13,749 nucleotides of DNA from an uncultured Collinsella sp. (GCA_902493125.1 CABUOF010000054.1:1-13749), one strand, 5' to 3'; shown: positions 1 through 8,110, numbered from the stretch's first letter. Numbers and translations are program-made. The notes: a model not told the origin generated them from the letters alone.

Positions 1-281
1 AGAATCGCCCCACGCTGCTGTGTGCCGCGCTGGCCGATAAGGACGTGGCGGGTATCGTTGATGTGCTGATCCCGGCTTTCCCGCGCGTGGTTGTGACCCA
101 GACCGATTCCAATCGCGCCCTACCGGCAGAAGAGCTCGCCGCACTTGTGGACGCCGATAAGCTCGCGGGCGTTTACGCGAGCGTGCCCGCGGCCCTCGCG
201 GCCCTCGATGCCGCAGACGAGCCCTTCGTAGCAGCTGGCACCATCACCCTAGCCGGCGAAGTAGCCGGCCTGCTCCGCTAA
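1..281 (+). CDS. folC: Folylpolyglutamate synthase (FolC), C-terminal fragment
   Basis: The open frame enters from the left edge (first full codon at base 3) and ends with TAA at 279-281, giving about 92 residues. It starts with RPTLLCAALADKD and ends in a TLAGEVAGLLR tail. This matches the Mur-ligase C-terminal domain of folylpolyglutamate/dihydrofolate synthases, where a conserved late block reads like G(S/T)...GE(V/A)..LL. FolC adds glutamates to folates in the cytoplasm with ATP. The ATP-binding and central domains lie outside the window, so the call rests only on the C-terminal domain, and another Mur-ligase family member is possible. An internal ATG at 45 is not the start, because the frame stays open and protein-like upstream of it. 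The gene converges on the M24 peptidase across a 350-base palindrome-rich gap. Confidence 0.7.
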   Translation, partial: NRPTLLCAALADKDVAGIVDVLIPAFPRVVVTQTDSNRALPAEELAALVDADKLAGVYASVPAALAALDAADEPFVAAGTITLAGEVAGLLR

Positions 282-286
282 CCCAT

Positions 287-362
287 CCCCTCATCAGTTG
301 CGGTGAAATACGGACTGTTTTACAAGCCAGAGGCCTCAAACAGTCCGTATATCACCGCAACT
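287..362. repeat. Intergenic palindromic repeat, copy 1
   Basis: The arms at 296-320 and 338-362 are 25 bp long with a single mismatch (A307), around a 17-base loop. The core motif is TTGCGGTGAAATACGGACTG. Bases 287-322 match 1824-1859 at 35 of 36 positions, so the element is repeated in the same orientation on the other side of the peptidase gene. It lies just after the folC stop, at the 3' ends of two converging genes. A terminator-like or mRNA-end-protecting hairpin, or a REP/MITE-type element, would fit. There is no T-run after either arm as in a classic intrinsic terminator. Confidence 0.85.
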
Positions 363-430
363 CAAAAGCAGCTAATTTGGGATGGGGCCATTTTGGCTGC
401 TCTGTGCCCCGAGTTGACTCGCTTGCCACG

Positions 431-579
431 AAATGGGGCTATCTACTACGTTTTACCGACTTCCCTTGACCATGCCGAGAATCGCGAAATTAAAACCTCA
501 GGTAGACGGCTTGTAAATTTTGCGAAAAGCCGGTTATGGTCGACCTGTACGGGTTAAACGTAGTAGATAGGCCGTTTTT
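431..579. repeat. About 150-bp imperfect palindromic element (MITE/REP-like)
   Basis: The outer arms 436-453 and 556-573 pair over 18 bp with one mismatch (core CTATCTACTACGTTT). Similarity continues inward with gaps: TTGACCAT and then CGCGAAATT on the left match the reverse complement of the right side, which reads CGACCATAACC and CGCAAAATT. A-rich and T-rich tips lie outside the arms (AAAT at 431, TTTTT at 575-579). An inner hairpin GGCTT/AAGCC lies at 508-531. The long gapped self-complementarity looks like a miniature palindromic element and not a chance stem. No transposase is present. Confidence 0.7.
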
Positions 580-598
580 ATGGCGAAGCGTTGTCAGG

Positions 599-628
599 AT
601 GCGGCAAAGGGCTGCCCCTTTGCCGCAT
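599..628 (-). terminator. Strong hairpin at the 3' end of the M24 peptidase gene
   Basis: A perfect 13-bp stem (599-611 with 616-628) with a CTGC loop begins 3 bases past the peptidase stop on the minus strand. The stem is G+C-rich. No U-tract follows on either strand, so intrinsic termination may be weak or factor-assisted. Position and strength still make a 3'-end role likely. Confidence 0.55.
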
Positions 629-631
629 TGC

Positions 632-1720
632 CTAGTCTAGGCGGACCGGATCATGGGCGTAGGCGTTGAGAATCTCGACGCCGGACTCGGTAACCAGGGC
701 CAGGTCCTCGATGCGGACGCCGGTGCGGCCGGGGAGGTAGATGCCCGGCTCGATAGAGAAGGTCATGCCCGGCTCGACAACCTGCTCGTTGACGAGCGAG
801 ACGTCGCCCGGCTCGTGGTCCTGCAGGCCGATCGAGTGTCCCAGGCGATGCGTAAAGTACTGCCCATAGCCCGCATCCTCAATCACGTTGCGTGCGGCGC
901 GGTCCAGGTCACACATGCGCACGCTCGGTGCGATGAGCGCCTCGGCGGCCTCGTTGGCGCGGCGCACGATGTCGTAGATGCGCGCCGTCTCCTCGTCCGG
1001 CTCGCCCCAAAAGAACGTGCGCGTCATGTCCGAGCAGTAGTTGCAGCGTCGCCCGCCAATGTCGAACAGCACCACGTCGTCGCGCTTGAGTACCGTATCG
1101 TCGGGCTCGTGGTGCGGGTCGCCGGCGTTGGCGCCAAAGCTCACGATGGGCGGAAAGCTAAAGCCCTCGCAGCCGTGCATGCGATACAGACCGAGCATCT
1201 GGTCGGCAATTTCGCGCTCCGTCACACCTTCGTGGATGAGCTTGATGGCATCGTCCATCACGGCGTCGTTGGCGGCAGAGGACGCTCGCATAAGCTCCTG
1301 CTCGGTAGCGTCTTTGTAGGTGCGTGCGGCGGTGACGGCAAAGTCGCCCAGGAAGAACTCGCTCGCGGCGTGACGCTCCATGAGGGGCATCAAAAAGCCG
1401 GAACGCATGACGGTGTCGATGCCGAGCGGTTTGGTCGGATCGACCTCGCGTGCAATGGCATCGGCCACGACGTCGTTGTCGGTGTGATAGGCGATGCGGG
1501 CATTGTCATACTCTGGCAGCTGGTGCAGGGCGTTGACTAGGATCACCGGCTCGCTACCGCGTGTGAGCAGCACGCCGCAAAAACGCTCGAACATATCGGC
1601 ATAAAAGCCGGTCAGGTAATAGATCGACCACGGGTCGTTTACGAGCAGCTGTGCGCCGGGGTGCTGAGCCTCGAGCGCATCGAGCACGCGCGCCACACGC
1701 TGGTCATCGACATGTGCCAT
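632..1720 (-). CDS. M24 family metallopeptidase (Xaa-Pro aminopeptidase/dipeptidase)
   Basis: This is a 362-residue cytoplasmic pita-bread metallopeptidase that probably removes N-terminal residues preceding proline or cleaves Xaa-Pro dipeptides. The five metal ligands of the family are all visible: D220 (VLFDIGG), D231 (CSDMTRTF), H295 (HRLGHSIGL), E324 (FSIEPGIYLPG) and E338 (VRIEDLALV). The PHHEP motif near 202-206 is the usual upstream active-site histidine region. The first ~135 residues form the creatinase-type N-terminal domain. I start at 1720 because the upstream strand reads GAAAGGAC about 6 bases before ATG; the in-frame ATG at 1768 would add 16 unlikely residues with no ribosome site. 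The gene is monocistronic, flanked by hairpins and by the two copies of the same palindrome. PepQ versus PepP cannot be decided from sequence. Confidence 0.9.
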   Translation of the reverse strand: MAHVDDQRVARVLDALEAQHPGAQLLVNDPWSIYYLTGFYADMFERFCGVLLTRGSEPVILVNALHQLPEYDNARIAYHTDNDVVADAIAREVDPTKPLGIDTVMRSGFLMPLMERHAASEFFLGDFAVTAARTYKDATEQELMRASSAANDAVMDDAIKLIHEGVTEREIADQMLGLYRMHGCEGFSFPPIVSFGANAGDPHHEPDDTVLKRDDVVLFDIGGRRCNYCSDMTRTFFWGEPDEETARIYDIVRRANEAAEALIAPSVRMCDLDRAARNVIEDAGYGQYFTHRLGHSIGLQDHEPGDVSLVNEQVVEPGMTFSIEPGIYLPGRTGVRIEDLALVTESGVEILNAYAHDPVRLD

Positions 1721-1753
1721 ACATCGTCCTTTCGCTAGGGTGCCACCATGGTA

Positions 1754-1802
1754 TCCCAAGCCCGGCACATAGGGACGTTCCTTTTATGCCGGCACCTTGG
1801 GA
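1754..1802. repeat. Imperfect inverted repeat upstream of the peptidase
   Basis: TCCCAAGCCCGGCA at 1754-1767 pairs with TGCCGGCACCTTGGGA at 1787-1802, with a two-base bulge and a loop containing GGGACGTTCC. It lies 34-82 bases upstream of the chosen start of the minus-strand peptidase, so it could fold in the leader RNA, act as an operator, or be another small intergenic repeat. I saw no convincing -35/-10 pair here. Confidence 0.45.
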
Positions 1803-1823
1803 CACTCCTTTGCATCCCATGCG

Positions 1824-1897
1824 CCCCTCATAAGTTGCGGTGAAATACGGACTGTTTTATGGCTTCAGGCCGCTAAACAATCCGTATTTCACCGCAA
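1824..1897. repeat. Intergenic palindromic repeat, copy 2
   Basis: The arms 1835-1857 and 1875-1897 are 23 bp with one mismatch. CCCCTC at the outer left (1824-1829) is mirrored by GAGGGG at the outer right, so the palindrome extends further with a small gap. The left half repeats copy 1 (287-322) with one difference in 36 bases; the loops differ. It lies just past the 3' end of the three-gene redox operon, again at the end of a transcription unit. Confidence 0.85.
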
Positions 1898-1920
1898 TTG
1901 AGGAGGGGCGGGGTGGATGG

Positions 1921-1942
1921 CGGGGTAGCTAAAAGAGCCCCG
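1921..1942 (-). terminator. Weak terminator-like stem after the redox operon
   Basis: CGGGG (1921-1925) and CCCCG (1938-1942) can pair, and GTAGCTA (1925-1931) can alternatively pair with TAGCTAC (1951-1957) across the stop codon of the DUF1667 gene. The two stems exclude each other. No U-tract follows, so termination may depend more on the larger palindrome just beyond. Confidence 0.3.
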
Positions 1943-1945
1943 TCC

Positions 1946-2356
1946 CTAATTAGCTACTTGGGCTCGGTCGATGTCCATGCTGGCGATTAGGTTGATGTTG
2001 GTGTCTAGGAGGTTCTTTAGCACGACATCTCCCATGCGGATGGGAGCTTCGACGACCAGGCCGCGGATGAGGTCCATGGCTTGGGCGTGAAGTTCTAGCG
2101 GGATGGCTTCGGCCGTGCGCACGGGGAGCAGGGCTTCGTCGCCGCCGGAGACGGCCACGGTCGTCGTGAGCACGCGCATGGGGCAGGTGAGCTCCTGATG
2201 CGCGAACGTATCGCCGCGCGGGCAGTTGTTGCCGGTCACGGAGCGCACTTCCACCACGGCGCCATTGGCGTCGCGCTCCACCTCTACGGTCAGAAGGCAC
2301 TCGGATGGGCAGGTGGTGCAGTTGAACTGCAGCGTTTCGACCACGTTATCGCTCAT
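1946..2356 (-). CDS. DUF1667 family cysteine-rich small protein
   Basis: This is a 136-residue protein of the DUF1667 family. The cysteines are C13, C16 and C20 (CTTCPSEC) plus C45 (NNCPRG) and C58 (LTCPMRV), a set that could hold an Fe-S cluster or zinc. No membrane segment is seen. From memory, members are usually encoded next to a GlpA-like dehydrogenase and a second FAD oxidoreductase, and this is the last gene of exactly that trio here. The start lies 3 bases after the upstream stop. Its AGGAGG ribosome site lies in the last codons of the upstream gene, so translational coupling is likely. The function is not established; a third electron-transfer subunit is an inference from its neighbours. 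Confidence 0.85.
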   Translation of the reverse strand: MSDNVVETLQFNCTTCPSECLLTVEVERDANGAVVEVRSVTGNNCPRGDTFAHQELTCPMRVLTTTVAVSGGDEALLPVRTAEAIPLELHAQAMDLIRGLVVEAPIRMGDVVLKNLLDTNINLIASMDIDRAQVAN

Positions 2357-2359
2357 AGT

Positions 2360-3760
2360 TTATGCCTCCTCGATGGAATCGACGGATAGAACAATCTCGC
2401 TGGCACCCAGATCGAGCGCCTGCTTGATGACCTTTGCCGGCAGTGGGAAGCTTTCCATAACACTCGGTTTAAACGGGCGGACCTTGCCCACAAACAGCTC
2501 CTTGCCGTCGGCTAGGATTCGTACGCAGGCGGCGTCGACCGGTCGGCGGACGCGGAAGTTGAGTTTGGTGAGTGCCACAGCCGTAATGCGTGCCGGCAGC
2601 ACGTAGCCCGCGTTGCCGGCAGGGGAGACCTTGAGCTGGCAATTCGCGCCCGCAGCGCCCGCATCGGCCCCAGCGCTGCCGCCCAGCGCGTACGCCGCCG
2701 CGGCCGCACCGGCGCGATCGGACTCGGTCGTCACGTTGTCGGCCAAATCGTGCACGTGCAGTACGTTGCCGCAGGCAAAGATGCCCGGCACGCCCGTTTG
2801 CAGGCTCTGATCAACCACGGCGCCGCGCGTGCGTGGGTCAAGCTCAACGCCCGCGCCCACTGAAAGCTCGTTCTCGGGAATCAATCCCACCGAAAGCAGC
2901 AGCGTGTCGCACGGAACGATGCGCTCCGTTCCGGCAATGGGCGCCAGATGTTCGTCGACCTGGCTTACCTCGACCGCTTCCACGCGGTTGTGCCCGATCA
3001 CGCGTGTGACGGTGGTGGACAGGTGCAGCGGAATTCCAAAGTCGTGCAGGCAGTTCTTCACATTGCGGCGCAGGCCGTTGGCGTACGGCATGAGCTCGTA
3101 CACGCCCTCGACCGAAATCCCCTCGAGCGTGCAGCGGCGCGCCATGATAAGTCCGATGTCACCCGAGCCCAAAATGACGGCACGCGAGCCGGGCTTGAGG
3201 TTTTCGATATTGATGTATCGCTGCGCCAGGCCGGCCGTAAACACGCCGGCGGGGCGGCTACCGGGAATCTTGATCTCGCTGCGCGTGCGCTCACGGCAAC
3301 CCATAGCAAGAACGACCGCACGTCCTGTGAGCTGCAGCATGCCAGTGGGGCTCATGAGCGTGACGGTGTGGGCTGCGGTGGCTCTCGGAGCCTCGTTCAC
3401 GCCCGACGCGCTCGCGGCCGCGCCCTCACCCGAATCAATCCCAATCACCATGCTGTCCAAGAACAGCGCAATGTCGGTCGCGCGCACCTGGTCGATAAAG
3501 CGCTGCGCATACTCGGGGCCGGTGAGCTCCTGCTTAAAGTGCGATAGTCCAAAGCCGGGATGGATGCACTGGCGGAGGATTCCGCCCAGATGCTGCTCGC
3601 GCTCCACGATAGCCACGCGCGCGCTGGCCTTATGCGCGGAAAGCGCGGCCGTCATGCCGGCAGGTCCGCCGCCGATAACGACCACGTCGAACGCCTGCGT
3701 CGACACCGACGCTACAGCTCCGGTCTCCGCGCGATCGTCGCGCATACCAAACGTCGCCAT
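2360..3760 (-). CDS. NAD(P)/FAD-dependent oxidoreductase, second subunit of a GlpA-like complex
   Basis: This is a 466-residue two-dinucleotide-binding-domain flavoprotein. An FAD-binding GGGPAG is at 30-35 after a 25-residue N-terminal extension. LGGILRQCIHPGFG follows at about 58-71, AMGCRERTR at about 152-160, the second nucleotide-binding GSGDIG at 198-203, and a late FACGNVLHVHD block that closes the FAD site. A low-complexity Ala/Ser/Gly insert (about 110-130) interrupts the first domain. The family resembles HcnB/GlpB-type flavoproteins that pass electrons between a substrate dehydrogenase and NAD(P) or another carrier. ATG begins one base after the upstream TAG, with AAGGGGG about 9 bases before it. 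The true electron acceptor cannot be read from the sequence. Confidence 0.88.
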   Translation of the reverse strand: MATFGMRDDRAETGAVASVSTQAFDVVVIGGGPAGMTAALSAHKASARVAIVEREQHLGGILRQCIHPGFGLSHFKQELTGPEYAQRFIDQVRATDIALFLDSMVIGIDSGEGAAASASGVNEAPRATAAHTVTLMSPTGMLQLTGRAVVLAMGCRERTRSEIKIPGSRPAGVFTAGLAQRYINIENLKPGSRAVILGSGDIGLIMARRCTLEGISVEGVYELMPYANGLRRNVKNCLHDFGIPLHLSTTVTRVIGHNRVEAVEVSQVDEHLAPIAGTERIVPCDTLLLSVGLIPENELSVGAGVELDPRTRGAVVDQSLQTGVPGIFACGNVLHVHDLADNVTTESDRAGAAAAAYALGGSAGADAGAAGANCQLKVSPAGNAGYVLPARITAVALTKLNFRVRRPVDAACVRILADGKELFVGKVRPFKPSVMESFPLPAKVIKQALDLGASEIVLSVDSIEEA

Positions 3761-3761
3761 C

Positions 3762-5216
3762 CTAGCGCACCCCCTTCAGCGGTCCCTCGACCAGCCAAGA
3801 TCCGGCATCCTCCAGCAGCACCTTGCTGGGGTCACACCCCAGCTCGCGGGCCAGAATCGCCACCACGCGGCTCTGGCAAAAGCCACTCTGGCACCGACCC
3901 ATGCCGGCACGGCAGCGGCGCTTGACGCCCTCGACCGAAACCGCGCCCGGGCGGCGTCGGATTGCGGCCACGATCTCGGCCTCGGGCACCGTCTCGCAGC
4001 GGCAGACGATCTGCCCCCACGCGGGGTCGGACTCAATCAGCTTTTCCTTGCGCGCGAGCGGCGCACGGTCGAAGTCGTCCGGCGCGCGGCGTATAGGGTC
4101 CCAGTCGTCCCGTTCGCGCAGAGCCACGCCGGCATCGCGCAGTACCTGCTCCATGCGCTCGGCAATGGCCGGCGCGCTTGCCACGCCCGGCGACTGAATG
4201 CCCGCGGCCTGGAACAGTCCCGAAACCACGTCCGACTGCCCAATAAAGAAGTCGTTGGTCCCCTGAATGACCGGACGTCCGCCGGCAAACGCGCGCACCA
4301 CGCGGCGTGTGTCTAGATCGGGCACCAGCTTGCGCGCTCCCGTCAGCAGCGCGTTCACATCGCTTGCATAGGTCTGCGTGTCGCCTGGCTCGCGCACGGC
4401 GGCCGTCGCGGTAATCACGGTGTTGCCATGTACGGTGCCCGTGACGATAACGCCCTTGGACACCGGCGTGGGAACGGGGTAGAGCGGCATGAGCGCGCAC
4501 GGCTCCTTGTCCAGCACTACGATGTTGCCCTGGCGCCAGACCATCTGAAGCTCCTCGGCGCCGGCCATGTGCGAGATGTCCGCGGCACCGTTGCCCGCGG
4601 CGTTGATCAGGTAGCGGCAGCGCACGTTGCCAGCGGGGGTCGCCAGCGTAAAGCGCGCGTTGTCGCCCGAGCCCGCGACTTCAATCGCTTCCACCGACGC
4701 GGACCGCATAAACGTCACCCCGTTGGCCACGGCGTTCTCCAGCGCGGCGATGGCAACCTCAAACGGGTCGACAAACCCAGTCGAGGGGCACCACAACGCG
4801 CACGTTGCATTGGCGCTGGCGCGCGGCTCCAGCTCGTGGATGCGCTCGGGGCCAATGATCGATAGCTCGGGCACGCCGTTGGCCAGGCCATTCTTGCTCA
4901 GCTGCTCCAGGTGTGCGCGGTCCTCGTCGTTAAAGCCCAACACCATCGACCCGGTTCGGCAGAACAGAAAGCCCAGCTCCTGGGCCCACGTGCCATATAG
5001 CTCGCAACCACGGGCGTTGACCTGCGCCTTTACCGTTCCCGGCGCCGGATCGTAGCCTGCATGCACCAGGCCGCCGTTGGCTTTTGATGCGCCTAGCGCA
5101 ATATCGTTAGCCGCCTCGACCACACAAATGGAAAGGTCAAACCTCGCGAGCTGCCGCGCGATGGCGCATCCGGTGATGCCCGCGCCGACAATCGCGATAT
5201 CAAACGTTTCTGTCAC
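3762..5216 (-). CDS. GlpA-like FAD-dependent dehydrogenase with C-terminal BFD [2Fe-2S] domain
   Basis: This is a 484-residue DAO-fold flavoprotein of the glycerol-3-phosphate dehydrogenase / L-2-hydroxyglutarate oxidase type. An FAD motif GAGITG is at 11-16, and conserved substrate-side blocks follow (KANGGLVHAGYD, then GIQSPGVASAPAIAE near the end of the dehydrogenase part). The C-terminal Fer2_BFD domain has C405 and C407 (VCRCE) and C442 and C447 (GRCQSGFC); C435 is an extra cysteine. It would oxidise an alpha-hydroxy or phospho-hydroxy substrate and pass electrons through the iron-sulfur domain to the two proteins encoded downstream. The start is GTG, with GGGAGG about 6 bases before it. 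It is the first gene of the operon. No glycerol kinase or facilitator gene is adjacent, so the substrate remains open. Confidence 0.85.
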   Translation of the reverse strand: MTETFDIAIVGAGITGCAIARQLARFDLSICVVEAANDIALGASKANGGLVHAGYDPAPGTVKAQVNARGCELYGTWAQELGFLFCRTGSMVLGFNDEDRAHLEQLSKNGLANGVPELSIIGPERIHELEPRASANATCALWCPSTGFVDPFEVAIAALENAVANGVTFMRSASVEAIEVAGSGDNARFTLATPAGNVRCRYLINAAGNGAADISHMAGAEELQMVWRQGNIVVLDKEPCALMPLYPVPTPVSKGVIVTGTVHGNTVITATAAVREPGDTQTYASDVNALLTGARKLVPDLDTRRVVRAFAGGRPVIQGTNDFFIGQSDVVSGLFQAAGIQSPGVASAPAIAERMEQVLRDAGVALRERDDWDPIRRAPDDFDRAPLARKEKLIESDPAWGQIVCRCETVPEAEIVAAIRRRPGAVSVEGVKRRCRAGMGRCQSGFCQSRVVAILARELGCDPSKVLLEDAGSWLVEGPLKGVR

Positions 5217-5233
5217 AGTGCCTCCCAGACGAG

Positions 5234-5248
5234 TTGACAGGCCGTCAA
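5234..5248. promoter_or_regulatory. Candidate operator dyad upstream of the redox operon
   Basis: TTGACaggccGTCAA is a perfect 5-bp-arm dyad that begins 18 bases upstream of the GTG start of the GlpA-like gene. Its place in the promoter or leader would suit a regulator binding site. The short arms make chance occurrence possible. Confidence 0.3.
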
Positions 5249-5322
5249 TAAGACTATCCTACGGTCTACACACCCCCAGCGCAGCGGCAATGCGGCGAAC
5301 AGCCCCGCAACACCCGCCAACG

Positions 5323-5364
5323 GCAGACGAGGGGAGACTCAGGACCATCGGTGACCTCGTCTGC
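5323..5364. repeat. Inverted repeat, 10-bp perfect arms
   Basis: GCAGACGAGG (5323-5332) pairs perfectly with CCTCGTCTGC (5355-5364) around a 22-base loop. It lies about 110 bases upstream of the GlpA-like gene. It could be a leader hairpin or a terminator for one of the divergent units, though no T-run follows. Confidence 0.5.
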
Positions 5365-5392
5365 TGTTCCTGGTGTCAGAGGTTTGTCTCGT

Positions 5393-5449
5393 TCTGTAAC
5401 ATCTGGGACTGGTTTTGCCGAGTTACTGTTACAGATTGAGACGTTAGTC
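5393..5449. repeat. Tandem hairpin repeat, copy A
   Basis: TCTGTAACA (5393-5401) pairs perfectly with TGTTACAGA (5427-5435). Outside these, GTCTC and GAGAC extend the pairing to 16 bp with two mismatches. The right arm and flank (5427-5449) match copy B (5508-5530) at 20 of 23 positions, while the loop sequences differ. The conserved arms with a variable loop point to a repeated palindromic family. Confidence 0.75.
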
Positions 5450-5473
5450 TGGCGGGTCATCCGTTCGTCTAAA

Positions 5474-5530
5474 TCTGTAACATCAAGACCTGGATCCCGC
5501 TCCCACCTGTTACAGATTGAGATGTTTGTG
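5474..5530. repeat. Tandem hairpin repeat, copy B
   Basis: TCTGTAACA (5474-5482) pairs perfectly with TGTTACAGA (5508-5516). Both arms sit exactly 81 bases from the matching arms of copy A, and loop length is also equal (25 bases), though loop sequence is different. Equal geometry with divergent loops suggests selection on the structure or a duplicated element. Confidence 0.75.
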
Positions 5531-5623
5531 TCCGCGTCAGCCCCGCCTCTAGCCGTGGTCCCATATAAACAAACCCCGTGGTAAACTTGACCGGACTGTT
5601 AATATTCCGAAAGGTACACCCCA

Positions 5624-6055
5624 ATGTCCAAGTACATCTCCGAGCTCATGTCGCCGCAGCTTATGGGCGTCGTCTATGCCTTCGTTGGCTTTATCATCGC
5701 CCTGTATGTGCTGTCGGTCGTCTATGTGTTCATCGACGCTCGCCGCCGCGGTGCCAGCGCCTACGTGGCATGGGGCATCATCGCCCTCATCCCGTTTGTG
5801 GGCCTCATTGCCTACCTGGTCCTGCGCCCGCACTCCTACGCGTCCGACCGCGAGGAGCAGGAGCTGGACATGGCCCTGCGCGAGCGCCAGCTTGCCCAGT
5901 ACGGCACCTGCCCGCAGTGCGGTGCGCCCATCGAGAAGGACTTCGTCGTCTGTCCGGTGTGCGATACCCAGGTTCGCAACGTCTGCCCCAGCTGCCATCG
6001 CCCGCTCGATGCGCACTGGAAGGTCTGCCCCTACTGCCGAACTCGTATCCAGTAA
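5624..6055 (+). CDS. Small membrane protein with two zinc ribbons (PLDc_N-like + double zinc ribbon)
   Basis: This is a 143-residue protein. Two hydrophobic segments (about 15-37 and 46-67) are joined by a basic DARRRG turn. The block from YVFIDARRRG to IPFVGLIAYLVL looks like the two-helix PLDc_N domain found in many actinobacterial membrane proteins. After a charged linker (about 72-92) come four CxxC knuckles: C96/C99, C110/C113, C121/C124 and C135/C138, enough for two zinc sites in the cytoplasm. The ribosome site GAAAGG lies 9 bases before ATG. The gene is alone between a hairpin-rich leader and a terminator. Its role is unknown; membrane-anchored zinc ribbons often serve in assembly or regulation, but nothing here decides it. 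Confidence 0.82.
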   Translation: MSKYISELMSPQLMGVVYAFVGFIIALYVLSVVYVFIDARRRGASAYVAWGIIALIPFVGLIAYLVLRPHSYASDREEQELDMALRERQLAQYGTCPQCGAPIEKDFVVCPVCDTQVRNVCPSCHRPLDAHWKVCPYCRTRIQ

Positions 6056-6159
6056 CGCATCCATCGCCGGGCCGGCCGCAAGCCACGGGCGCCGCGCGTC
6101 CCGCGCAAGCCATGCGCGCCCCGCAGCCCGCCCCACACGATGAAGCATGCGTAGAAAAC

Positions 6160-6190
6160 CGCCCGCCGTGCCATTAAGGTGCGGCGGGCG
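6160..6190 (+). terminator. Terminator hairpin between zinc-ribbon gene and thrS
   Basis: CGCCCGCCG (6160-6168) pairs with CGGCGGGCG (6182-6190), with a further CC/GG pair inside. The following CTTGT is only a weak T-run on +. On the minus strand the stem is followed by TTTTC, so it may end transcription in either direction. The thrS promoter starts directly after it. Confidence 0.6.
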
Positions 6191-6191
6191 C

Positions 6192-6219
6192 TTGTATACC
6201 AAGGCAACCTGCCTATAAT
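6192..6219 (+). promoter_or_regulatory. thrS promoter
   Basis: TTGTAT (6192-6197), a 16-base spacer and a consensus TATAAT (6214-6219) form a good sigma-70/SigA-type promoter. The start of transcription should be near 6226, giving a leader of about 64 bases before the thrS ATG at 6290. Confidence 0.75.
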
Positions 6220-6263
6220 GATGCAAGTCAAAAACGCCGAGCGCATCGCACGCACTTGCATCA
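6219..6263 (+). promoter_or_regulatory. Inverted repeat overlapping the thrS -10 box and leader
   Basis: TGATGCAAGT (6219-6228) pairs perfectly with ACTTGCATCA (6254-6263). The left arm starts in the last base of the -10 box, and the predicted transcript starts inside it, so a full RNA stem may not form from this promoter. A DNA-binding site or a loop-forming operator is more likely than an RNA switch. It does not look like a T-box leader. Confidence 0.4.
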
Positions 6264-6289
6264 GGCATCCGAGAGGAGAAAACATACCC

Positions 6290-8053
<1,764 letters not shown>

Positions 8054-8076
8054 CACAAACTATACAAGAATTAACA

Positions 8077-8110
8077 AAGGCGATCGTCCTCGCGGGCGGT
8101 CGCCTTTTTT
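8077..8110 (+). terminator. Intrinsic terminator 1 of thrS
   Basis: AAGGCGATCG (8077-8086) pairs with CGGTCGCCTT (8097-8106), one pair being G-T, followed by a run of six T to 8110. It begins 24 bases past the thrS stop. Confidence 0.9.

Larger units (their letters stand above)
282..631. other. Gene-free convergent intergenic region rich in palindromes
   Basis: About 350 bases separate the folC stop from the stop of the minus-strand peptidase. They hold the 25-bp-arm palindrome (287-362), a stretch with weaker nested arms (358-363 with 411-416, and 367-372 with 396-401), the long imperfect palindrome (431-579) and a strong 13-bp hairpin (599-628). A short open frame at 303-557 runs straight through both palindromes and has no ribosome site or family resemblance, so I do not call it a gene. 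The region probably ends transcription from both sides. Confidence 0.7.
5217..5623. other. Divergent gene-free region with multiple hairpins
   Basis: About 400 bases lie between the starts of two divergent transcription units. It holds a short dyad near the redox operon (5234-5248), a 10-bp-arm inverted repeat (5323-5364) and two tandem hairpin repeats 81 bases apart (5393-5449 and 5474-5530). Promoters for both flanking genes must be here, but I see no strong -35/-10 pair; TATAAA at 5564-5569 and TAATAT at 5600-5605 lack a convincing -35. No coding frame looks like a protein. Confidence 0.65.

Noticed and set aside
303..557. 84-codon frame after folC
   Set aside because: It starts inside one palindrome and ends inside another, has no ribosome site and resembles no protein.
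653..1540. 295-codon plus-strand frame over the M24 peptidase
   Set aside because: Shadow frame. The minus-strand protein has all five metal ligands in order.
2829..4316. 495-codon open frame on the plus strand
   Set aside because: It lies antisense to the two flavoprotein genes and reads across their junction. The protein is Ser/Arg/Pro-rich without recognisable motifs, while the minus strand has full FAD motifs.
5393..5530. CRISPR-like array
   Set aside because: Only two units, each internally palindromic with a long loop, 81-base period, and no cas genes.
6220..6289. T-box riboswitch before thrS
   Set aside because: The leader is only about 64 bases, with no T-box sequence and no terminator/antiterminator pair between promoter and start.
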